Assembly (NCBI GenBank): GCA_035548175.1
Contig: DASZTO010000034.1
Coordinates: 5,811 to 69,810, forward strand
Direction: 5' to 3'
Length of the DNA: 64,000 nt
Source: CALCHA01 sp035548175
GTDB lineage: Bacteria; Planctomycetota; Phycisphaerae; WQYP01
Positions 25,006-32,819 of this stretch are shown piece after piece. The position numbers were made by a program, and so were the translations under genes. Numbering within the stretch: the stretch's first letter is position 1; each line of letters begins with the position of its first letter. Below the pieces are notes generated by a model, which was not told the DNA's origin, ran no database searches, and saw only the letters and a list, made by a program, of their open reading frames with translations.

Positions 25006-25896
25006 TCAGGCGCGGGGGGAGTTGAGGACGAAGTATTGAAGGGCGACGCCGACGGCATCGGCGTCGTTGGAGGGCACGATGGCGTGGGCGATCTGCTTGG
25101 CGGCGTCCCAGCCGTTCTCGGGGGCCAGGGCGAGACCGGCCCATTCGAGCATCTGGATGTCGTTGGGGGCGTCGCCGATGGCCATGACGTCGGCGGCATC
25201 CACGCCGAGGCTCGCGGCGACCTTGGCCAGCCCGCCGGCCTTGGTGATCGTGGGATTCATGATCTGGAGCAAGTGGGGGTCGGAGCGCGTCTGGGAGATC
25301 ACGTTGCCGAAGCGCTCGACGGCGGCGAGCTCGATGTCGGCGATCCAGGCGGGGTCGCCCAGGAGCATGAGCTTGGTGATGGGGACGGTCAGAAACGCTT
25401 CGATGGGGCCGACGAAATCGGGGGTGAAGTGTTTGGAGGTTTCGGTCATGTATTCGGGGACGTCGGAGGTGTGGTCGGTGTACCACTTGTCGAGGATTTC
25501 CACGGAGACGAGCATTTCGGGATAGCGTTTGCGGGCCCAGGTGATGACTTTGCGGGCGACGCTGACGTCGAGCGGGGTGTGTTCGATGACGCGCTTCTGG
25601 GATTCGTTCCAGATGAGAGCGCCGTTGTAGTTGACGGTGGGGGTGGTGAGCTTGAGGGCTTCGTAATAGCCGCGGACGGAGCGCGGTGGGCGGGCGGTGG
25701 CGAGCACGACATGGACGCCTTTGGCGATGGCGGCGCGGAGTGCGGTGTGGGTGCGCGGGGTGATGGATTTACGGGAGGTGAGCAGGGTGCCGTCGAGATC
25801 GATGGCGACCATGCGGATGGGGTTGCGGCGCGGAGGGAAGGGGCGGCCACCGGGGGAAATGAGGGGGGCGGGGGGGGCGGTGCCGGGGTTGGTCAT
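25006..25896 (-). CDS. HAD-superfamily hydrolase, Cof type
   Basis: Cof-type HAD enzymes dephosphorylate sugar phosphates, nucleotides or cofactors. Motif I is MVAIDLDGTLLTSRKSI (nucleophile Asp in DLDGT), motif II ATARPPRSV, motif III/IV are seen in IGDAPNDIQMLEWAG. The C2-type cap lies between. Start ATG 25896 gives 296 residues with a Pro-rich leader; an in-frame ATG at 25812 begins directly at MVAIDLDG and may be the real one. The substrate cannot be told. Confidence 0.88.
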   Translation of the reverse strand: MTNPGTAPPAPLISPGGRPFPPRRNPIRMVAIDLDGTLLTSRKSITPRTHTALRAAIAKGVHVVLATARPPRSVRGYYEALKLTTPTVNYNGALIWNESQKRVIEHTPLDVSVARKVITWARKRYPEMLVSVEILDKWYTDHTSDVPEYMTETSKHFTPDFVGPIEAFLTVPITKLMLLGDPAWIADIELAAVERFGNVISQTRSDPHLLQIMNPTITKAGGLAKVAASLGVDAADVMAIGDAPNDIQMLEWAGLALAPENGWDAAKQIAHAIVPSNDADAVGVALQYFVLNSPRA

Positions 25897-25972
25897 GGGG
25901 GCACGGCAAAAAGTGGAGGCGATGGATCGGCGGGCGCGCGATGATCGCGCGCCGGCCGGAGGAGCCTGGGGC

Positions 25973-26098
25973 TCAGGCGTAGAGGTGGGGGTAGTTCTTG
26001 ACGCCCCAGCCTTTGACGCGGCCCTTGGAAGGTTTGCGGCCTTTGTTGGCACGCTTCGAACGCCAGCGCAGGCGGTGGTTATTTCCGGGACGAGCCAT
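25973..26098 (-). CDS. Small basic protein of 41 residues, unknown
   Basis: ATG 26098 begins MARPGNNHRLRWRSKRANKG, then RKPSKGRVKGWGVKNYPHLY and a final Ala. It is very basic (Arg and Lys at 16 of 41 positions), with a ribosomal-protein-like make-up, no hydrophobic core and an aromatic tail. AAAGGC lies upstream as a weak ribosome site, and a sigma-70-type promoter (TTGCCA, 17 bases, TACCAT) ends 30 bases before the start. It stands between a HAD gene and an ABC permease gene on the same strand. A ribosome- or nucleic-acid-binding role is an inference from composition only. Confidence 0.65.
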   Translation of the reverse strand: MARPGNNHRLRWRSKRANKGRKPSKGRVKGWGVKNYPHLYA

Positions 26099-26128
26099 GG
26101 TGATGCCTTTCGGTAAGTCGAGCGGGGT

Positions 26129-26157
26129 ATGGTAGCAAACGGGGTGGGGCGTGGCAA
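26129..26157 (-). promoter_or_regulatory. Sigma-70-like promoter of the small basic protein gene
   Basis: On the minus strand TTGCCA (26157-26152) is followed after exactly 17 bases by TACCAT (26134-26129), 5 of 6 and 4 of 6 matches to the -35 and -10 consensus. It points at the start codon at 26098. Confidence 0.45.
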
Positions 26158-26193
26158 TATATGCGGCGCGGAGAAGTTGGAGGGGTGGAGTTG

Positions 26194-27408
26194 CTATTCG
26201 TAGCGGAGGGCTTCGATGGGGTCGAGTTTGGAAGCGCGGAGGGCGGGGTACCAGCCGAAGAAGACGCCGATGCCGACGGCGAAACCGAGGGAGAGGGCGA
26301 CGCTGCCGGGGGTGACGACGAGGGTGATGGTGGACTGGGCGGCGGAGATGGCGCGGGCGGTGAGCCAGCCGAAGCTGACCCCCAGGAGTCCGCCAAGTCC
26401 AGACATGACGACGGCCTCGATGAGGAACTGGCGGAGGATGTCGCGGCGTGTGGCGCCGACGGCCTTGCGGACGCCGATCTCGCGGGTGCGTTCGACGACG
26501 GTGACGAGCATGATGTTCATGACGCCGATCCCCCCCACCAGGAGCGAGATGCCGGCGATGCCGCCCAGGAGCAGGGAGAGAATGGTGCTGATGGTGCCGG
26601 TGGCGTTGAGGATTTCGGCCATATTGCGGACGTTGAAATCGTTGTCGGCATCATCGGCGAGGTGGTGTCGCTTGCGGAGGAGGAGGGTGACCTTGGTTTG
26701 GAGGTTGTCGAGCTCGGACTGGTTGCGGGCGCTCAGGTCGACCTCGGCGAGGTAATCGACGCCGAGGATCTGGGTCATGGCGGTGGTGAAGGGGACGATG
26801 ATCTGGTCGTCGGGGTTGAACCAGCCCTGGTCTCCCTTGGCCTGAAGGACGCCGACGACGAGGTATTGGACGCCCTTGACGTCGATGGGCTGGCCGGGGG
26901 CGTTGAGGTAATCGTCGCCGAAGAGGTTTTTGGCGGTGGTGGGACCGAGGACTGCGACGCGGGCGTTGGAATCGCAGTCGGCGTCGGTGAGGGGACGTCC
27001 GCGGTCGATCAGGAAATCACGGATGGCGAAGTAGGTGGGTGCGGTGCCCAGGAGGCTGGTGTGGGTATTTTTGTTGCCGAACTTGGCCTGGACGGAGCCG
27101 CGGACGACGGGTGCGACGCGAGCGACTTCGGGGATGGTGAGCATGGCGTAGGCGTCATCGACCTTGAGGTTCTGCTGAGAGCCGGTGATGACGCCGCCGG
27201 TGCCGCGCTGTCCGGGGGTGACCATGACGACGTTGGTGCCGAGGGAGGATATCTGGTCGACGATTTTCTTTTGAGCGCCGACGGCGAGGGAGAGCGCGGA
27301 GATGACGGACCAGACGCCGATGATGATGCCGAGCATGGCCAGGAGGGAGCGCAGCTTGTTGGCCATGAGGCTGCGGAGGGAGACGACGATGATGGTGTAG
27401 AGCATCAT
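26194..27408 (-). CDS. ABC transporter permease, MacB/FtsX type
   Basis: A 404-residue MacB-like permease: an N-terminal helix (LRSLLAMLGIIIGVWSVISALSL), a large periplasmic domain containing the DDAYAMLTIPEVARVAPVVRGSV region, and three C-terminal helices with the FtsX signature VERTREIGVRKAVGATRRDILRQFLIEA (read in parts: VERTREIGVRKAVGAT). Such permeases work with a cytoplasmic ATPase and a periplasmic adaptor in export or mechanotransmission. The adaptor gene lies 54 bases upstream. No nucleotide-binding subunit is encoded here, and this protein has no Walker motif itself. Confidence 0.9.
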   Translation of the reverse strand: MMLYTIIVVSLRSLMANKLRSLLAMLGIIIGVWSVISALSLAVGAQKKIVDQISSLGTNVVMVTPGQRGTGGVITGSQQNLKVDDAYAMLTIPEVARVAPVVRGSVQAKFGNKNTHTSLLGTAPTYFAIRDFLIDRGRPLTDADCDSNARVAVLGPTTAKNLFGDDYLNAPGQPIDVKGVQYLVVGVLQAKGDQGWFNPDDQIIVPFTTAMTQILGVDYLAEVDLSARNQSELDNLQTKVTLLLRKRHHLADDADNDFNVRNMAEILNATGTISTILSLLLGGIAGISLLVGGIGVMNIMLVTVVERTREIGVRKAVGATRRDILRQFLIEAVVMSGLGGLLGVSFGWLTARAISAAQSTITLVVTPGSVALSLGFAVGIGVFFGWYPALRASKLDPIEALRYE

Positions 27409-27412
27409 GGGA

Positions 27413-27451
27413 AGGACAAAAGGCGAAAGACGAAAGACAAAAGACGAAAGG
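27413..27451. repeat. Word-type tandem repeat between adaptor and permease genes
   Basis: On the minus strand the gap reads CTTTCGTCTTTTGTCTTTCG then TCTTTCGCCTTTTGTCC: imperfect tandem copies of CTTTCGT / CTTTTGT. It starts a few bases after the adaptor stop codon, as do other word repeats in this window. Confidence 0.7.
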
Positions 27452-27462
27452 GGGGAGGGAGG

Positions 27463-28812
27463 TTAGCGGGGCGGTGGGCCGTTGGGGTTACTCTTCCAGC
27501 GGGTGGGCAGTTCGGCGGTGGTCAGGAGGAGGTGATCGCCTTCTGAGACGCCGGAGAGGACCTGAGCGTCCTGGGTGCCTTCGAGGCCGAGGGTCACTTC
27601 TTTGCGCTGGCCGGTGGTGGTGGTGACGAAGGCTTTTGCGCCTTCGCGGTCGATGGCCATTTCGGGCACTTCGAGAACGTCGGCGGCGCTGGCTTCGATG
27701 ATGGTGACGGTGCCGGTCATCTCGGGCTGGAGGAGGTCCTTGTGATCGTCGAGGACTTCGACCTTGACCTCAAAGGTAACGACGTTGGAGGTGTTGACGC
27801 CCTTGGTGGCCTTGCGGACGACCTTGCCGGTGAAGGCGCGGTTGGGAAAGCTGGCGACCTTGATGCGAGCGGCCTGGCCGACTTCGACCTGGCCGATGTC
27901 GCTTTCGTCGACGGTGGCGGTCATGAAGATGTGGGAGAGGTCGGAGAGGGTCATGATGGTGGTTCCGCCGGAGAAGCCGCTCATGCCGGAGGCGACGATG
28001 GTGCCCTTCTGGACGGAGAGGGCGGAGACGGTTCCGTCGATGGGGGACATGACCTTGGTGTAACCGAGCTGCTGCTGGGCGTTTTTGAGGCTGATCTGGC
28101 TGGATTCGAGCTGGGCCTGGGCCATTTTGACGTCCTGGTCTTTGAACTGGAGGTCGATTTCCTGTTGCTTGAGCTGTTCGATGGCGATTTCGGCCTGTCG
28201 CTGGGCGGCCTGGGCCTGGGCGAGGGTGGTCTGCTGGGTTTCCAGGTCTTCTTTCGAGGAGAGGTTTTTGTCGAAGAGTTCCTGCTGCCGGGTGGTCTTG
28301 AACTGTTCGTTGTCGGCCTTGACCTTGGCGGAGGCGAGGTTGGCTTGATCGAGCTCGCGCGTGGTGGTGAGGTTCTCGCGGGCTTCATCGAGCGTGTAAC
28401 GGGCCTGGGCGAGCTTGGCGTCGGCGACTTCCACGGCGACCTGGGCGGCATCGACGGCAAGCTGTTCGTCGGTGGGATCGAGCTGGCAGAGCAGATCGCC
28501 CTTTTTGACCTTGTCGCTGATGTCGAAGGGCAGGGTGATGATTTCGCCGCTGGCGCGGCACTTGATGTCGACTTCGAGGTTGGCGACGACTTTGCCGGCG
28601 GACTCGACGGATTTTTCGACCGTGCCGCGTTTGACCACGGCGGTTTCGGCGGGATCGATGGCGGCTTTGCTGGCGGCGGCCATGCGGTGGAGCCAGCCGA
28701 TCGCCAGCAACCCCACGATGACCGCGATCACGAGGATCGAAAGCACCGGCACCCAGGCCCGGGCGGCACGGCGGCAGGCGGGTGAGCGGGCGGAGCGGCG
28801 GGGGCTGTGCAT
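27463..28812 (-). CDS. Periplasmic adaptor subunit, MacA/HlyD type
   Basis: Membrane-fusion proteins link an inner-membrane transporter to the periplasm or outer membrane. This 449-residue protein has one N-terminal helix (PVLSILVIAVIVGLLAIGWL), a biotinyl-lipoyl half (KCRASGEIITLPFDISDKVK, KKGDLLCQLDP), a long coiled-coil hairpin rich in Gln/Ala (about 110-230), the returning lipoyl half (VMSPIDGTVSALSVQKGTIV) and beta-barrel domains (AARIKVASFPNRAFTGKVV). Start ATG 28812 is at the beginning of a basic region before the helix. It precedes the FtsX-type permease gene. Confidence 0.9.
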   Translation of the reverse strand: MHSPRRSARSPACRRAARAWVPVLSILVIAVIVGLLAIGWLHRMAAASKAAIDPAETAVVKRGTVEKSVESAGKVVANLEVDIKCRASGEIITLPFDISDKVKKGDLLCQLDPTDEQLAVDAAQVAVEVADAKLAQARYTLDEARENLTTTRELDQANLASAKVKADNEQFKTTRQQELFDKNLSSKEDLETQQTTLAQAQAAQRQAEIAIEQLKQQEIDLQFKDQDVKMAQAQLESSQISLKNAQQQLGYTKVMSPIDGTVSALSVQKGTIVASGMSGFSGGTTIMTLSDLSHIFMTATVDESDIGQVEVGQAARIKVASFPNRAFTGKVVRKATKGVNTSNVVTFEVKVEVLDDHKDLLQPEMTGTVTIIEASAADVLEVPEMAIDREGAKAFVTTTTGQRKEVTLGLEGTQDAQVLSGVSEGDHLLLTTAELPTRWKSNPNGPPPR

Positions 28813-28936
28813 GCGGCGGCCTCTAAGCGAGCAAAAGCGAACCCGGACCCGGCTGGGCGGATTCGACCTGATGGACATCAAAGCGTCCCTCTATGGTAGG
28901 CGAAAGGAGGGGCGGACCCCAAGCGTGGCGGGGGGT

Positions 28937-29713
28937 TCAGGGTTTCGGAGGGCCGGACGGACCGATGGAGGGCGGCGGTGCAGTTCCGGGGCCGGTGCTG
29001 GGGCCCGTGCTGGGGACGGATTTGGGTCCGAGATAGGCGGAGGGGCCGATGAGGTCCGGCGTGCGCAGGTTCAGGGTGTGGACAACATGGCCTTCCCACT
29101 GCTGGAGAGTGATGTCGTAGATGACGGGGGTGTCGGGGGGCAGTTTGCCGGGGATGCCTTTGTCTCCGAAGGCGAGGTTGGGGGGGATCCACCAGCGTTT
29201 TCTGCCGTCGCGTTGCATGTTGTAGACGGCGATATTGAGGCCTTCGGGGACGGAATTAGAGCCGAGGCGGAAGTGGTAGGGCCGGCCCTGGGGGTTCTGG
29301 TCGAACTGTTCGCCGGTGGCGGCGTTGTAGGCTTTGAAGAAGATGTAAACGGTCTGGCCCGGGGCGGGTTCGAGGGAGGCGCCGTTTTTGATGTTCTGGT
29401 AGGCGATACCGTTGGGGTACTTGGCCCAAAGCTGTCCATCGGGCATTTTGGTGACGATGCCGTTGCCTTCGAGGGGCGGGATCGGCCCGATGTCCGCGTC
29501 GGAGGGTTCGGTGAGCGCGGGAAGGGTGGTGGAGGAGGGCAGGGTGGTGGCTTCGGCGAGCGCGCCCGGGACGGTGGCGGCCTGGGTTGCGCTGGCGGGG
29601 AGGGGCAGCGGGGCGGACCCCGACCCGCCACAGCCGGCGATCAGGCAGGGGAGGGCGGCAAGGAGGGTGACGGGGAGGGCGGGGCGGAAGAGAGCGCCGT
29701 GCCATGCGCGCAT
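28937..29713 (-). CDS. FKBP-type peptidyl-prolyl isomerase lipoprotein
   Basis: A 258-residue exported folding factor. The signal peptide ends in the lipobox LIAGC, so it is lipid-anchored. The FKBP fold is visible at 100-220: GASLEPAPGQTVYIFFKAYN, a flap-like GTxGxxFDxN equivalent (ATGEQFDQNPQGRPYHFRLG), PEGLNIAVYNMQRDGRKRWW, IPPNLAFGDKGIPGKLPPDT and PVIYDITLQQW. The classical GYG-type active loop is kept as AFGDKGI. A Pro/Thr-rich low-complexity tail follows. Start ATG 29713 has AGGAG upstream. A role in outer-surface protein folding is likely. Confidence 0.85.
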   Translation of the reverse strand: MRAWHGALFRPALPVTLLAALPCLIAGCGGSGSAPLPLPASATQAATVPGALAEATTLPSSTTLPALTEPSDADIGPIPPLEGNGIVTKMPDGQLWAKYPNGIAYQNIKNGASLEPAPGQTVYIFFKAYNAATGEQFDQNPQGRPYHFRLGSNSVPEGLNIAVYNMQRDGRKRWWIPPNLAFGDKGIPGKLPPDTPVIYDITLQQWEGHVVHTLNLRTPDLIGPSAYLGPKSVPSTGPSTGPGTAPPPSIGPSGPPKP

Positions 29714-29747
29714 GGAAGAGACTCCTGAGCAGACGATTCCGGGTGGA

Positions 29748-31688
29748 TTACTGTAACCGGAAGATATCGACCTGGTCCTCTCCGCGCGCGGATTTGGACG
29801 CGGCGCCGGCGGGAGCGGACCGATCGGGGACTGGCCCTTCTATACCATAGAACGTCCACGGGTCAGGAAGGTTCGGAGTGAATTTGCGTAAAGCGTCGGC
29901 GGCGCGGTGATCGCCGTCGGAAGCGTGGATGGGGTCGTTGGTGATGTAGAAGATGCCGGCGTTGGGAGGGATGTAAACGGGCTCCTGGGGGAGAAAGAGC
30001 CATTTTTCGGGGCGGAGCCAGTAGACATGGTTGGGGGCGGGGTTGGCGGCGGGAGGGGCGGCGGGGTTGGAGGAGGCGGGCTGGGTGGCGGGGATGAGAA
30101 GGGGCTCCTGGGTGCGGCTGGTGAAGTAAAGCTGGACGTTGGGCAGGGGGGAAAGGTAGACCCAGGCGGCGTCGGCGGGCAGGCCCCAGGCGGTATCGGT
30201 GATCACCACGATGGGGGCGTTGGATTCGCGGGCGACACGTTGGAGGGCGTGGATGGCGCCCATGGTGGCTTGGCCGGAGGTCCAGCCGGTGAGGTACTGG
30301 TAGCGGTCGCGCGGGGTGAGGGTTTGGGAGGTCCAGGAATTGATCTGGCGGCCGACGTCGCGGAAGGGCAGGATGAGCAGGCCGATCAGGAGGAGGGGGG
30401 TGAGCGTCCAGCCGGCGGGGGCGGCGGCGCGGGGGAGGGAGAAGGCCAGCGAGAGGAGGTCGGCGACGAGCCATGCGGCGGGGATCAGGAGCAGGACTGC
30501 GCCGGCGAGGATGTAGCGGGAATAGACGACGTTGCCCAGGAAGATGATGGGCCCGAGCATGAGGAAGAGCCACAGCAGGAGCAGGCCGAGGAGGGGCCAC
30601 TGGCCGCGGATGGCGAGCCAGAGGAGACCGAGCAGGCCGGCGATGTAGAGCGGGGGCGTGAGGTAGAGCCAGAGCCATCCGGGGGAAGTGCGGCCGCGGG
30701 CATCGGTGGAGGCGGGCAGGAAGATGTGGGCGGCGTTGCGCTGGGCGATGGCCAGGTGGTTGTCGGCCTGGCTGAATTGGTCCTGATAGAGGATGCGCTG
30801 GCGAACGATGTTCCAGGCGCTGACGGTGACGGCGGGCGGGGCTTCGGCCCGGGCGTCGTGAACGTATTGGGGAAGCTGGGCGACGAGATAGGGGCACCAG
30901 ATCGCGGCGGCGAGGAGAGCGGCGAGAAGGAACTGGAGCAGCGGGCGCAGGAGATGACGCGGGGCGGGGGCGCGAAAGGCATGGAGCCCGGCGGCGGCGA
31001 CGGGAAGAGCCCAGAGGGTGTAACTGAGGCCCTGGCGGGTGAGCATGGCCAGGCCCATCACGATGCCCAGGAGGGAAACCGGGAGCCAACCGCGGCGAGC
31101 GGCGTGGGGAAAGTTCGCGAAAGTGAGCCGGGCCCACGCGAAGGCGGTCCAGGCGGCGAGGAACATCTGGGCGACGAAGAGAGCGTCGGCAGTGGCGAGG
31201 CGCTGGTAGAAGGCCAGGAAGGGGCAGAAGATCAGGAAGATGGCGGCAATGGCGCCGGCGGCGCGGCCGGAGGAAGGCGTGCCCAGGCGGTTGGTGCGGC
31301 GGAGATGTCCGAGTTCGGCGCAGGCGCCCATGGCGGCGGGGATGGTGATGGCGGCGGCGGCGATGGACAGGGCGCGGGCGGCGGCGAGGGGATCGGTCGC
31401 CCAGTTGAAGACCGTGGCGATCAGCCAGAAATGCAGCGGGGGCTTGGGATCGGCGAGGCTGACCCAGGGATGGCCCTGCCGGATCAACTGTGCCCAGCGG
31501 AGATAGATGGCCTCATCGCCGAAGATCGGCAGGGCCATGAGGTTCTGCATGCGAATCAGCAGGCAGATCAGCGCGAGGAGGATGGCCAGGATGACCGTGG
31601 CGCCCGGCGCGGCAGCGGGGGGCGAGTTTTCGCCGGCTTCACGGCGGAAGCGGGCTTCGGCGCCGGGCTCGGGGTAGGAAGGACTCAT
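29748..31688 (-). CDS. Glycosyltransferase family 39 (ArnT/PMT-like) membrane protein
   Basis: A 646-residue polytopic enzyme that transfers a sugar from a lipid-linked donor on the periplasmic face. The N-terminal helix is followed by the hallmark GDEAIYLRWAQLIRQGHP with the catalytic Asp-Glu pair and DPKPPLHFWLIA, the usual second motif. Some 11-12 hydrophobic segments and a soluble C-terminal part (about 480-646) fit the family. The acceptor is unknown. It stands next to the FKBP lipoprotein gene on the same strand with a 34-base gap. Confidence 0.88.
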   Translation of the reverse strand: MSPSYPEPGAEARFRREAGENSPPAAAPGATVILAILLALICLLIRMQNLMALPIFGDEAIYLRWAQLIRQGHPWVSLADPKPPLHFWLIATVFNWATDPLAAARALSIAAAAITIPAAMGACAELGHLRRTNRLGTPSSGRAAGAIAAIFLIFCPFLAFYQRLATADALFVAQMFLAAWTAFAWARLTFANFPHAARRGWLPVSLLGIVMGLAMLTRQGLSYTLWALPVAAAGLHAFRAPAPRHLLRPLLQFLLAALLAAAIWCPYLVAQLPQYVHDARAEAPPAVTVSAWNIVRQRILYQDQFSQADNHLAIAQRNAAHIFLPASTDARGRTSPGWLWLYLTPPLYIAGLLGLLWLAIRGQWPLLGLLLLWLFLMLGPIIFLGNVVYSRYILAGAVLLLIPAAWLVADLLSLAFSLPRAAAPAGWTLTPLLLIGLLILPFRDVGRQINSWTSQTLTPRDRYQYLTGWTSGQATMGAIHALQRVARESNAPIVVITDTAWGLPADAAWVYLSPLPNVQLYFTSRTQEPLLIPATQPASSNPAAPPAANPAPNHVYWLRPEKWLFLPQEPVYIPPNAGIFYITNDPIHASDGDHRAADALRKFTPNLPDPWTFYGIEGPVPDRSAPAGAASKSARGEDQVDIFRLQ

Positions 31689-31786
31689 AGAGGAGGGATC
31701 ATAGCGGGGCGGAGCGGCGGGGTCGGCGCGCGGGAGGCGGGAAAATGCCGATTGGGGGGCTCACCTTTGCATGCTAGGATGGTCCG

Positions 31787-32590
31787 ATGAAAGGGTCTGC
31801 GTCGCGATCTGCCCCGGGTTGCGACAGGGATGGAGCATCACGAGGTATGGATCCGGCGAGTGTGTCAGCGACCGACCCCAGCGCGGGGCTGTTGCCATTG
31901 CTGCTGCTGCTAGGGGTGGGGGCGACGGTGCTGGTCTACATTATTGCGGCGGACAAGAAGCGCTACCTGGCGCGGTACGATCTTGCGGGGTGGCGGGAGA
32001 CTTCGTATTTGCGGTCATTGCCGAATTTTTTGCAGGCGGTGCACGATGCGCGTTTTCCGCTGCCCTGGCCGGGGCGTTTGAACGCGGTGGCGGCGTCGCT
32101 GTTTCGCTTTCGGATGAGGCCGATTTTAAAGGCGCGGCCGGCGTTGGCGCGGCGGCGTTTTTTGCAGCACCACCTGGCGTTCCAGGGACTGATTGAGATT
32201 CACCGGCCGTTCATCGACGATGCGCTGCTGGCGGAGCACTTGCGCATCGCGGCGATGGCGCTGCGGGAGATGGAGGACACGGCCGACCGGGACCGTCTGC
32301 TGGCGTTTTGCGAACAGGCGAAGGCCCAACGGGCGGCGTTCGCGGAATCGCTGTGCGGGTACGATCGGCAGCTTCTGGCGGCGCTGCGTCGCCGGGGATT
32401 TTTCGCGACGCTGCGGATCGCGCATGCGATTTTCCAGGAGCATGGCTTTTCGCTGATGGCCGAGCTTTCGGCGCTGCGGCGCTTCGAAACCCTGGCGCCG
32501 GCGGAGATGGTGCAGGAGCTGCCGGCGGTGGGAAAGCTGCCGGGGCGGCGGCGAGGCCGGCGGAAGCTGGAGACCGGCGGTAACTGGTAA
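31787..32590 (+). CDS. Hypothetical protein with one N-terminal transmembrane helix
   Basis: A 267-residue protein with no recognised family. One helix (GLLPLLLLLGVGATVLVYII, about 34-53) is followed by a mainly helical, Arg/Ala/Leu-rich cytoplasmic part (FLQHHLAFQGLIEIHRPFID, AAMALREMEDTADRDRLLAF). ATG 31787 has no clear ribosome site; ATG 31847 just before the helix is a good alternative (GGAG 11 bases upstream). The stop codon lies inside a short tandem repeat of ACTGGTAATT words. Confidence 0.55.
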   Translation: MKGSASRSAPGCDRDGASRGMDPASVSATDPSAGLLPLLLLLGVGATVLVYIIAADKKRYLARYDLAGWRETSYLRSLPNFLQAVHDARFPLPWPGRLNAVAASLFRFRMRPILKARPALARRRFLQHHLAFQGLIEIHRPFIDDALLAEHLRIAAMALREMEDTADRDRLLAFCEQAKAQRAAFAESLCGYDRQLLAALRRRGFFATLRIAHAIFQEHGFSLMAELSALRRFETLAPAEMVQELPAVGKLPGRRRGRRKLETGGNW

Positions 32591-32613
32591 TTAGTGACTG
32601 GTAATTGGTAATT
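32581..32613 (+). repeat. Word-type tandem repeat at a stop codon
   Basis: TAACTGGTAATTAGTGACTG then GTAATTGGTAATT: imperfect copies of TAACTGGTAATTAGTGACT-type words that begin in the last codons of the preceding gene and run past its stop. Confidence 0.6.
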
Positions 32614-32819
32614 GCCAAACAGGTGTTACCGGGCGTTGGCGGGGCGGGGTTCCGATAAGGCGCCGGGGCGTCGTTCTGACACATCGACATTGACCGATAA
32701 CGGGGTAAATTGCCCAAATTTTTGCCTGGGGGGGAAATGTATCTGACCTTTTGAGTGCTGTTTTCTGTTGGCCGATGGACTGCGCATTGGCCAGCGCGCT
32801 GTACTCAGGAGGTTCGCCT

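Noticed and set aside
29907..31790. 627-codon plus-strand frame opposite the GT39 gene
   Set aside because: Low-complexity Gly/Glu/Ala sequence antisense to a recognised membrane enzyme; no domain or ribosome site.
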